The notes beneath the pieces were generated by a model. That model saw only the letters and a list, made by a program, of their open reading frames with translations, did no database searches and was not told where the DNA came from. From NCBI GenBank assembly GCA_964472465.1, contig CAYYLW010000044.1, forward strand, positions 1 through 18,657: DNA of 18,657 nucleotides, given 5' to 3'. Every line of letters starts with the position of its first letter. The first letter of the stretch is position 1. The DNA is from JAAYCI01 sp964472465. GTDB taxonomy: Bacteria; Bacillota; Clostridia; Oscillospirales; Ruminococcaceae. Below, piece by piece: positions 7,462 through 14,681 of the stretch. A program made the position numbers and the translations under genes.

Positions 7462-8982
7462 CTAGGACAGGGGTGTTCCGCCCATCATCAGCCCCATCTT
7501 TTCAACTGTTGCTTCTTTTGCCGTAACCTCCCCCATGAACCTTCCCTCGTAAAGGGTGAATACTCTATCGGATAGTTTGAGAATTTCTTCCAGCTCCGTA
7601 GAAACGAGTATAATGGCCATTCCTGCATCTCTTTGGCGAATAAGCAATTGGTGGATATACTCAATTCTCCCCACATCCAAGCCGCGGGTGGGGTGCATTG
7701 CAATCAGTAAGCGGGGGCTACGAGAAATTTCACGCGCTGCAATAAGCGCCTGCTGGTTACCCCCAGAAAGGTTTTGCGCCAGTTCCTCAACGTTGGGTGT
7801 TTTTACATTGAACTCCCCCACCAGCTTGGCGGTATACGCCCGTGCATAGGACCAATTTACCAGGGGGCCCCGGCCAAACTCTTTCTTATAATAGTCCTGC
7901 AAAATCATGTTTTCATAAAGGCTCATACTAAGAACCAGCCCCGTTTTGTTGCGGTCTTGCGGAATGTGGGACACGCCCTCTGCCATGATCTGCCGGGTGG
8001 TACAGCCCAGGATGTTCTGCCCGCCAAAAAGTACTTGCCCCTCGCTGGCTTTTTGCAGGCCGGTGAGGCACTGCACCAGTTCATTTTGCCCATTTCCGTC
8101 AACACCGGCAATGCCTACAATTTCCCCCTCTTTTACCTGCATGCAAATTTTATCCAGCAATTTGGGTGCGCTGGGGTCCGGCCTAGAGAGACTGAGGTTT
8201 TGGATATCCAGCACCACTTCTTCTTGGCGGCTTTTCCCTTTGGTAACCGAAAAATTCACCTCCCGGCCCACCATCAGTTTGGCCAGGTCGTTCACACTGC
8301 AATCTTTCACCGCATGGGTGCTGATGGATTTCCCCAAACGCATGACCGTCACATTGTCGCAGATGGTTTTCACTTCGTTTAGTTTATGGCTGATGAAGAG
8401 AACGGTGTACTTTTTTTCCACCAAGTTCCGTACCATGCCGAACAACTCTTCGGTTTCCTGTGGGGTGAGAACGGCAGAGGGCTCGTCTAAAATAAGAATT
8501 TTTGCCCCACGCAACAAGGCTTTGATAATCTCCACCCGCTGCTGTTCCCCTACAGCCAGGTCTTCCACTTTTTTGTAGGGGTCAATACACAGGTTATATT
8601 GGCTGGCAAGCTCCTCAATCCGCTTTGCGGCCTTTTTTGTATTAATCAGAACACCATCTTCTCGGTAGCCTATCAGGCAGTTTTCCACCACAGTGAAAGA
8701 GGGCACCAACATAAAGTGCTGGTGTACCATGCCAATGCCGTGGGCCTGGGCGTCCTTGGCCGAGGTAAAATGCACGGGTGCACCCTCGAACAGAATTTGG
8801 CCGGAACTGGGGCGGTACAGCCCACAGAGCACATTCATCAAGGTGCTCTTCCCGGCGCCGTTTTCCCCCAGTATTCCATGCACCTCACCCTGTTTCACCG
8901 CCAGGTTCACGTTGTCGTTGGCCACCACACCGGGAAAACGTTTGGTGATGTCTTTCATTTGCAAGATATACGCATTTTCCAT
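7462..8982 (-). CDS. BMP-type ABC transporter, double ATP-binding protein
   Basis: Energises import by the lipoprotein/permease genes upstream. The 506-residue protein has two fused nucleotide-binding domains, the arrangement of sugar and nucleoside importers (RbsA, NupO/YufO). The first domain has Walker A GENGAGKST (39-47), signature LAVGEQ (142-147) and Walker B ILILDEPS (about 162-169). The second has the usual degenerate Walker A GVDGNGQNEL, signature LSGGNQQ and LLIAMHPTRGLD, where the Walker B Asp-Glu is replaced by Met-His. Such asymmetry is normal in this family. GAGGAG lies upstream of ATG 8982 and the gene follows the second permease by 17 bases. The NupO-like type transports purine nucleosides in characterised cases; that substrate is inferred here. 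Confidence 0.93.
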   Translation of the reverse strand: MENAYILQMKDITKRFPGVVANDNVNLAVKQGEVHGILGENGAGKSTLMNVLCGLYRPSSGQILFEGAPVHFTSAKDAQAHGIGMVHQHFMLVPSFTVVENCLIGYREDGVLINTKKAAKRIEELASQYNLCIDPYKKVEDLAVGEQQRVEIIKALLRGAKILILDEPSAVLTPQETEELFGMVRNLVEKKYTVLFISHKLNEVKTICDNVTVMRLGKSISTHAVKDCSVNDLAKLMVGREVNFSVTKGKSRQEEVVLDIQNLSLSRPDPSAPKLLDKICMQVKEGEIVGIAGVDGNGQNELVQCLTGLQKASEGQVLFGGQNILGCTTRQIMAEGVSHIPQDRNKTGLVLSMSLYENMILQDYYKKEFGRGPLVNWSYARAYTAKLVGEFNVKTPNVEELAQNLSGGNQQALIAAREISRSPRLLIAMHPTRGLDVGRIEYIHQLLIRQRDAGMAIILVSTELEEILKLSDRVFTLYEGRFMGEVTAKEATVEKMGLMMGGTPLS

Positions 8983-8999
8983 TGTTTTCTCCTCTATGT

Positions 9000-9929
9000 T
9001 CAGCCCTTCTTATAGGGTTTACCCAAGGCAACAGGCGGTACAACATGGCCGGTAATCCCAGTCATGGCCAGTATGGTGAGGAGATACGGAATGATGACCA
9101 GGAAATTGTACGGAATGCCTATTCCCAGCGCGGGAAGGGTGTTGGCCACCACGTTGCCCGCGGCAAACAGTAATGTGGCCAACATGAGCCCAGCGGGTTT
9201 ATACCGCCCAAAAATAACCGCGGCTATAGCAATAAACCCCCGCCCGGAGACCATGTCCTCTGAGAAAAACCGGAGTAGGCCGGTGGATAAAAACGCGCCC
9301 CCGGCGGCCATGAGGGCACCGCTTAACATGGAAGCGGCATAGCGTACCCCATACACATTGATGCCCATGGTATCGGCCGCTTGTGGGTTTTCCCCCACGC
9401 TGCGCAAATCCAGCCCTGGCTGCGTATGGAACAGAAAAAAAGAGATGAGGGGGACAAGCGCGAACGCGATATAGACTGGTGGCATTTGATTGAACAGGGC
9501 ATTTCCCAGTACCGGAATATCTGATAAGAAGGGAATGCTTATATTTTGAAAGGTGCTGATATTGGGGGTGGCGGCTGCCTCGGTGCCGAACATAACCCGG
9601 AACAAGGTGGTGGATACGCCCAGCCCCAATAAGTTCAGCGCCTGCCCAATGACGATTTGGTTGGCCCGCAAAGAAACCGTAAGCCATGCGAAAAATAGCC
9701 CCAGAATGGCCCCGCAGATCATGGCAAATAGAAAACCCAGCCAAACGCTGCCGGTGTAATAGCTGCCAATAACGGCCATTAGGGCGCTGATAAGCATGAT
9801 GCCCTCACAGCCGATGTTCAACATGCCGCTACGGTTTACAATCAGCAGGCCCAAAGCGCCAAATAAAATGGGGGTGGCCAAGCGGATGTCTGCCGTGAGG
9901 CAATCTCCAATGGTGGCAAGAATACTCAT
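9000..9929 (-). CDS. BMP-type ABC transporter permease (second, YufQ/NupQ-like)
   Basis: Integral membrane subunit of the importer, 309 residues. It consists of successive hydrophobic segments, with cytoplasmic coupling sequence LDLRSVGENPQAADTMGINVYG in the middle, typical of the branched-chain/BMP permease superfamily. The ATG (9929-9927) overlaps the TGA stop of the first permease in a four-base ATGA, giving tight translational coupling. It would form a heterodimer with that permease and work with the ATPase gene that follows at 17 bases. Family assignment is firm; substrate is inferred from the operon. Confidence 0.92.
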   Translation of the reverse strand: MSILATIGDCLTADIRLATPILFGALGLLIVNRSGMLNIGCEGIMLISALMAVIGSYYTGSVWLGFLFAMICGAILGLFFAWLTVSLRANQIVIGQALNLLGLGVSTTLFRVMFGTEAAATPNISTFQNISIPFLSDIPVLGNALFNQMPPVYIAFALVPLISFFLFHTQPGLDLRSVGENPQAADTMGINVYGVRYAASMLSGALMAAGGAFLSTGLLRFFSEDMVSGRGFIAIAAVIFGRYKPAGLMLATLLFAAGNVVANTLPALGIGIPYNFLVIIPYLLTILAMTGITGHVVPPVALGKPYKKG

Positions 9930-11023
9930 TGTCCTACCCCCTTAGCACGTGTCTTTAGGCGGTTGTCATTCAGTTTTTCCAGCACAATGCTGCTGGCCAC
10001 CACCGTGATAATAACCAGGCCCGAGATGATGCTGATGATGGAGTTCGGCACACGGGCAATCATCTGCATCATGTTCCCGCCCGCGCGCAGAACACCAAAC
10101 AAGAACGCGCCGGCCACAATGCCGGGAGGGGTGGTCATCCCAATTAAGGCGACGGCAATCCCGTCGAAGCCATAGCCGGGCGAGATAACGGGAAGCATCA
10201 TCTTCTGCACGCCCAAAATCTCACAAGCCCCAGCCAGCCCGCCAAGCCCCCCGGCCAAAAACATCACCAGCTTGATGTTGCGGTTGATGTTGATGCCGGA
10301 ATACCGGGCCGCGTTCTGGTTTTGGCCGGATATCCGTACCTCAAAGCCCTTTTTGCTCTTCCACAAAAACAGCCAGAACAGAAAAACAAAGGCGATGGCC
10401 AGCAAAAAGCCCGCATGCAAACGCATGCCATCGAATAGGCGGGGAAGCACCGCCGTATTTTGTATCATCTCGGTTTGGCTTTTTTGGTGGGTGGCTTCGT
10501 TCATGGGGTTACACACCATATAATCGCAGATGTTGAGCGCCACCGTGTTGAGCATGACCGTAGTAATAATCTCCGACGCACCAAAACGCACCCGCAGCCA
10601 CCCTGCCAGAAAGCCCCAAGCACCGCCCCCCACAAAGCCCGCCAAAAGGGATAGCGGGAGGTGTAGAAAGGCGGGCAAACCTGTAACATAGACCGCTGTG
10701 GCGGTGGTGCATAAGGCACCAACATACAACTGCCCTTCCATACCCAGGTTTGTTAAGCCACAGCGCGCTGCCAGCGCATAGCTCATTCCAGTGAACAGTA
10801 GGGGGGTCATTTTAACCATTGTTTCGCTAAGCGCCTGCGGGCTGCCTAAAGCACCCACAAACATGCACTTGAAGGCCTCTACCGGGTTCATGCCCATAAA
10901 GGCGATGATGACCATGCTGGCGGCAAAGGAAAGCACAACAGCCAAAATTGAAATGAGCACTTTTTCAATTTTGCCGCGGATTTTTACACCGAATGCGCCG
11001 CTGGTTTGCACCGTATTTTCCAC
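9926..11023 (-). CDS. BMP-type ABC transporter permease (first, YufP/NupP-like)
   Basis: Integral membrane subunit, 365 residues from the start chosen here. After a hydrophilic N-terminus comes a long hydrophobic helix (VLISILAVVLSFAASMVIIAF), then several more. The coupling region reads FEVRISGQNQNAARYSGININR, as in BMP permeases. I placed the start at GTG 11023 because GGGAGG (11030-11035) is 6 bases upstream; a TTG five codons earlier overlaps that ribosome site and is unlikely. The gene begins 96 bases after the BMP lipoprotein gene, separated by a strong hairpin, and overlaps the second permease by ATGA. Confidence 0.92.
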   Translation of the reverse strand: MENTVQTSGAFGVKIRGKIEKVLISILAVVLSFAASMVIIAFMGMNPVEAFKCMFVGALGSPQALSETMVKMTPLLFTGMSYALAARCGLTNLGMEGQLYVGALCTTATAVYVTGLPAFLHLPLSLLAGFVGGGAWGFLAGWLRVRFGASEIITTVMLNTVALNICDYMVCNPMNEATHQKSQTEMIQNTAVLPRLFDGMRLHAGFLLAIAFVFLFWLFLWKSKKGFEVRISGQNQNAARYSGININRNIKLVMFLAGGLGGLAGACEILGVQKMMLPVISPGYGFDGIAVALIGMTTPPGIVAGAFLFGVLRAGGNMMQMIARVPNSIISIISGLVIITVVASSIVLEKLNDNRLKTRAKGVGQ

Positions 11024-11029
11024 ACTGCA

Positions 11030-11035
11030 CCTCCC
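11030..11035 (-). promoter_or_regulatory. Ribosome binding site that fixes the first-permease start at GTG 11023
   Basis: GGGAGG on the minus strand lies 6 bases before GTG 11023. An upstream TTG frame extension would begin inside or before this site, so the shorter protein is preferred. Confidence 0.75.
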
Positions 11036-11076
11036 CAAGGGTAAAACAGGCCGCTGAATGGGCCCTGCTCATTATG

Positions 11077-11109
11077 CTCTGCCCGGGGCCGTAAGGCCCC
11101 GGGGCAGAG
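11077..11109 (-). other. Strong hairpin between the lipoprotein and permease genes
   Basis: A 14-base left arm starting CTCTGCCC pairs with the 15-base right arm ending GGGGCAGAG, with one bulged C and a 4-base loop. It starts 11 bases after the BMP stop codon and has no T tract in the direction of transcription. This fits an mRNA 3'-end stabiliser or partial terminator that allows more lipoprotein than permease to be made, as in many solute-binding-protein operons. Confidence 0.7.
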
Positions 11110-11119
11110 TGGTGTGGTT

Positions 11120-12229
11120 TTATGATTCTGCGGTTGCGCCGGGCTCTGGTTCGGCAATGCTGCCGTCTTTGATGCCCGCAATTGTATCGTTAATCAGCTG
11201 CATTTTTTCCGGGGGCAATTTGTTTTCCCAGCCGTGCCAATCGGTTAAAATAACCCCGTCCTCTTGAATGCCAAAGGCATACAAACCCCCGGTTACTTCG
11301 CCGGCAACCAGCTTTTCAAACATTTTGTCATAGATGTTGTTAAAGTTTCGGATGACACTGGTGACCACGGCGTCTGGTGCCACCTCATATTGGTCTGTGT
11401 CCATACCCACGGCCAAAATTCCCGCTTCTTCGGCCGCCTGAATCACACCCAGCCCCGCTTGGTTGGCGGAGGAACTGATGACGTCGACGCCGGAGTTGAT
11501 GAGAGACATGGACATCTCGTAGGCCTTGCTTGTATCGGTGGCGCTGCCAATGAAATCTGTCACGACTTCACAGTCCGGGTTCACCATTCGTACCCCAAGG
11601 GTAAAGGTGTTGAGATCTGCATTCACGGAGGGATTTTCGGTACTTCCCAGCATGGCCACTTTGTTCGATTCTGTGAGCGCACCCGCCACAATGCCCGCCA
11701 AGGCCCCGGTGTTGTAGGCCCCTACGCAGATCACATTGTCCAAATCGGATAGGCTACCCAGGGCGTAGCTAACAGAGAAGATGGTGTCGGGGTAATCGGG
11801 CGCAACGGCTGTTACAATATCGATGAACTGGCTCCCGTGTGCAATCACCAAGTCGTATCCCATGGTGGCATAACCACGTAGATACTCCTCCATATCGGAC
11901 ACGGTGACGCTCTCTGCATACTCAAAGGTGATGCCGTATTTTTGTTCCAGGTTTTTGATGGCATTGTACATGCTGGCGCTCCAGCCATTGTCGGTGATGG
12001 CGCCGGATAGGCAGGCGGCGGCTTTGAAATCTGGATATTGGCCTGCCGCCCCTGTGGCCGCAGAGCCGCCACTTGTGGGGGCGGGCTTTGCAGTGGCAGA
12101 AGCCGCCGGGGCTGTGGAAGCTTTTGGTGAGGAGGCAGGAGCAGCAGGGCTGGCCCCCCCACCAGCACAGGCGCACAGAAGCAGCGTGGTCATGGTCAGC
12201 GATAATACCATTGCCAAAAACTTTTTCAT
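11120..12229 (-). CDS. BMP-family substrate-binding lipoprotein
   Basis: Extracellular solute-binding protein of the ABC importer, 369 residues. A signal peptide MKKFLAMVLSLTMTTLLL is followed by lipobox LCAC with the predicted lipidated C21. A low-complexity Ala/Pro/Ser/Thr linker spans residues 23-60. The BMP (basic membrane protein/PnrA) domain follows, with GAITDNGWSASMYNAI, DLVIAHGSQF, NTGALAGIVAGALTESNKVAMLGS and GMDTDQYEVAPDAVVTS. Characterised BMP proteins (PnrA of Treponema, BmpA of Bacillus) bind purine nucleosides, so a purine ligand is likely here and fits the operon. The ligand could instead be a free base or an oxidised purine. The linker is unusually long and simple, consistent with spanning a thick wall. 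Confidence 0.93.
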   Translation of the reverse strand: MKKFLAMVLSLTMTTLLLCACAGGGASPAAPASSPKASTAPAASATAKPAPTSGGSAATGAAGQYPDFKAAACLSGAITDNGWSASMYNAIKNLEQKYGITFEYAESVTVSDMEEYLRGYATMGYDLVIAHGSQFIDIVTAVAPDYPDTIFSVSYALGSLSDLDNVICVGAYNTGALAGIVAGALTESNKVAMLGSTENPSVNADLNTFTLGVRMVNPDCEVVTDFIGSATDTSKAYEMSMSLINSGVDVISSSANQAGLGVIQAAEEAGILAVGMDTDQYEVAPDAVVTSVIRNFNNIYDKMFEKLVAGEVTGGLYAFGIQEDGVILTDWHGWENKLPPEKMQLINDTIAGIKDGSIAEPEPGATAES

Positions 12230-12305
12230 AAAATCCCTCTTTCCTCTTTTTATCCCCGTTTCTTTAGAACGTCTCCTTTATTGTGGTGTGGTTGCGTTGG
12301 CGGCT

Positions 12306-13517
12306 TTAGCCCAGCGTGTAAGGCAGCAGGGTGTAGAACGCGGTGCACTGCACCAGGTCTTGCACACGGGTGGTTTCATTGGGCCGGTGGCAGGCGGCCA
12401 CATCGCCAGGGCCCAGGATAACGGAGGGGATGTGGTAGCGCCCGGCAAACGAGACGGCATTGGTGGAATAGCGGCAGGGGCCAGGCTCCAGTTTTTTCCC
12501 GTACAGTTCCTGGTAGGCCTGCTGCGAAGCTTTCACCAAGGGGTGATCCACCGGGGTTTTCCAGGTGGGGAAATAGAGTTCCTGGCCAAAATCGGTGTTT
12601 TTGTAGCCCCGCTCCTCGTAGCGCGGCATATAGACCTCGTAGGGCTCTTCCCCCAAAGCTTTGCGCACATAGTCCTTTACCTGGCCAATGGCAAGCTCGG
12701 CGTCCTCGCCCCAGGTGAGGCGGCGGTCCATATACAGGCAGGCAAGGTCGGCCACGGAACACTGGGACGGGCCGCTGGCCTTCATCTGCGAAACTGTGAT
12801 GCTGCCCTTGCCCAGGAAGCCGTCCTCATCGGGCTGCAAATTGGCCTCCAGTTGCTCTATGGCCAAGGCGGCCCGGGCCAATTTGTAGGCGGCGGAATCT
12901 CCCAGTTCGGGGATGGAGCCGTGGGAGGAAACCCCACGCAATTGTACCTCTATTTCCATACGCCCACGCTGGCCGGTGTACAGTTCGCAGGCTGTGGGCT
13001 CGGTGGAGACGATGCAATCGGGTTTTAGGCCCTCTTTTTCGATGAGATACAGCCAGCACAGTCCGTCGCAGTCCTCCTCCATCACCGTGAAGGTGTAGAA
13101 GATGGTGTATTCTCCGTCGTAGCCCAGTTCTTTGAGGATGCGGCCCGAGGCAATCATAGCGGCGGCGCCGCCCAACTGGTCTGCCGAACCAAGGCCGTAC
13201 ACCAACCCCCCTTCGATATCGCCGGAATGGGGGTCGCGCTTCCACTGCTCCCTATCCCCAATGCCCACGGTGTCGATATGGGCGTCGAAGGCGAGTTTTT
13301 TTGGCCCCTTGCCCACGCGGCCCACCACACTGCCCAGCCCATCGATGCGTACTTCGTCAAATCCGGCTTCTTCGCACAGCTTCACAATCAGCTCGCAGCG
13401 GTCTTTTTCGCGGCCAGAAAAGCCCGGAACACGAATCATCTTGCGCAATAGCTCGGCGGTGTATTGGCGGTAGGCCTCGCTTTTTTCCAAAATTTCCTTG
13501 ATGGGTGCGGTGCTCAT
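12306..13517 (-). CDS. ygeY: YgeY-type M20 family metallohydrolase
   Basis: Predicted dinuclear zinc hydrolase of the M20 peptidase/deacylase family, 403 residues. It matches E. coli YgeY segment by segment: AFDAHIDTVGIG, SADQLGG, MEEDCDGLCW, STEPTACELYTGQRGRMEI, CHRPNE. Metal ligands H80, D113, E148, E173 and the late His of CHRPNE, and the catalytic E147, are present. YgeY is encoded in selenium/molybdenum-linked purine and urate catabolism clusters, where it is proposed to cleave an amide in a ring-opened intermediate; the reaction is not settled. ATG 13517 is preceded by AGGGAG at an 11-base distance, rather long. Upstream, 13564-13583 carries a copy of the operator-like palindrome, so this gene may head a separately controlled sub-operon with the transporter. 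Confidence 0.9.
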   Translation of the reverse strand: MSTAPIKEILEKSEAYRQYTAELLRKMIRVPGFSGREKDRCELIVKLCEEAGFDEVRIDGLGSVVGRVGKGPKKLAFDAHIDTVGIGDREQWKRDPHSGDIEGGLVYGLGSADQLGGAAAMIASGRILKELGYDGEYTIFYTFTVMEEDCDGLCWLYLIEKEGLKPDCIVSTEPTACELYTGQRGRMEIEVQLRGVSSHGSIPELGDSAAYKLARAALAIEQLEANLQPDEDGFLGKGSITVSQMKASGPSQCSVADLACLYMDRRLTWGEDAELAIGQVKDYVRKALGEEPYEVYMPRYEERGYKNTDFGQELYFPTWKTPVDHPLVKASQQAYQELYGKKLEPGPCRYSTNAVSFAGRYHIPSVILGPGDVAACHRPNETTRVQDLVQCTAFYTLLPYTLG

Positions 13518-13563
13518 GATTTCTCATTCTCCCTTTTTTCATTTTTTAAAGTGGTTGCCCATG

Positions 13564-13583
13564 AACTAATTGATTGGTTAGTT
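13564..13583 (-). promoter_or_regulatory. Operator-like palindrome, site 3 (internal, upstream of ygeY-like gene)
   Basis: AACTAA-N8-TTAGTT, a perfect 6+6 inverted repeat with an 8-base spacer. It abuts the stop codon of the PreA-like gene and lies 47 bases before the ygeY-like ATG. It shares architecture and most bases with the two sites next to tetR (17566-17585 and 17632-17651). I see no convincing -35/-10 pair beside it. Confidence 0.75.
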
Positions 13584-14681
13584 TTAAACAGGAATGTTTT
13601 CCAGTACGCCCGTTATGGCCGCCTTGGGGCAGTTGCTTTGGCAAAGGCCACAACCAAAGCATTTTGCCGTATCCACCGCCGGCTTCTTCTCCCGCAGTTC
13701 AAGGGCAAAATAGGGGCAGTTGCGCACGCATAGGCCGCAGCCGTTACAGGTGCTGGAAAAGCCGGGAAAGCTGGGGGTAAGGGGGGCTTCAAAATGGCGC
13801 AGCCCGGCGGCTTTTACCTCTTCCACACTGGAAAACCCATATTTTTCCAGTGCGCCGGGCAGGCCGGCCAGCACCTTGCCAAAATGGTCGCGTCCCTTCA
13901 TCATGGCCTCGCTCAGCATCTGTACCGCGTCCGCCCCGGCCAGCAGGAACTCCAGGATGTCCTCGGCCGTGGCGCAACCGCCGCTGGCGATGACGGAGAG
14001 TTCAGGGTGGGCCTGTTTAATCATATGCACATAGCCTAGGGCCAAGGGCTTGATAGCCGGGCCCGAAGTCCACACATAGCCGCTGGCGGTGCCGATGAGC
14101 GGGCGGCGGTTTGCGATGTCGATGACCAAATTGGGCCCCAGTGAGGTGATGGCAACCACCCCGGAAGCGCCACTTTCCTTGCAGGCGGTTGCAAAACCCA
14201 CAGGGTCGGAGATATTGGCGTTCATCTTCACCCACAGGGGTTTTTGGGTAAGGCTACGAATGATGCGTACGATGTGGCCCACCTCTTCAAAATCCTTACC
14301 CAGGTAACGGGGGATGTATTCAAAGCCTACCACAAACTGTTCCAGTTTGGGAATGAGGGTTTTCACATCCTCGGCGTCATAACCCACGCTTGCAATGAGG
14401 GGAACCGAAGTGTTTTGGGTGTAATGGGGCAAAAAGCTTTCCAGCCAAACCTCACTGTCGTACTCGCTCCAGGCCTCTGCGTTAAAAATCATGTTGCCGC
14501 GGCCCGCAATACAGGGGCGGCCCACCCCGGCGCCTTTGGGGGCGATGGTTTTGGTGACAATGGCCCCCAGGCCTTGGCGTGCCAAATACAGCATCCGCTC
14601 ATCGGTGCCCGTGAGTGGCCCGGAGCCCGGCAACAAGGGATTCTGAAATGTGATACCGGCTGCGCTGGTGCTGATATCCAT
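13584..14681 (-). CDS. PreA-like dihydroorotate/dihydropyrimidine dehydrogenase family flavoprotein with two [4Fe-4S] motifs
   Basis: Predicted FMN-binding TIM-barrel oxidoreductase fused to a C-terminal bacterial ferredoxin module, 365 residues. The barrel has the phosphate/FMN region typical of class 1 DHODH and PreA (SGPAIKPLALGY, ASGGCATAEDILEFLLAGADAVQ). The ferredoxin tail has two CxxCxxCxxxCP motifs: C312, C315, C318, C322 and C341, C344, C347, C351. The loop where the family carries its catalytic Cys (NxSCP) instead reads GFEYIPR, so the standard chemistry is doubtful. Start set at 14681, not 14705, because AGGAGG (14688-14693) sits 6 bases before it; TAATG overlaps the SsnA-like stop. 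No PreT-like partner is present. It might reduce or oxidise a purine-derived ring, with electrons through ferredoxin. Confidence 0.82.
   Translation of the reverse strand: MDISTSAAGITFQNPLLPGSGPLTGTDERMLYLARQGLGAIVTKTIAPKGAGVGRPCIAGRGNMIFNAEAWSEYDSEVWLESFLPHYTQNTSVPLIASVGYDAEDVKTLIPKLEQFVVGFEYIPRYLGKDFEEVGHIVRIIRSLTQKPLWVKMNANISDPVGFATACKESGASGVVAITSLGPNLVIDIANRRPLIGTASGYVWTSGPAIKPLALGYVHMIKQAHPELSVIASGGCATAEDILEFLLAGADAVQMLSEAMMKGRDHFGKVLAGLPGALEKYGFSSVEEVKAAGLRHFEAPLTPSFPGFSSTCNGCGLCVRNCPYFALELREKKPAVDTAKCFGCGLCQSNCPKAAITGVLENIPV

Noticed and set aside
11904..13028. A 374-codon plus-strand open frame opposite the BMP and ygeY-like genes
   Set aside because: It is antisense to two clearly conserved genes, crosses their intergenic gap, has no recognisable motif and reflects GC-rich codon use of the real strand.
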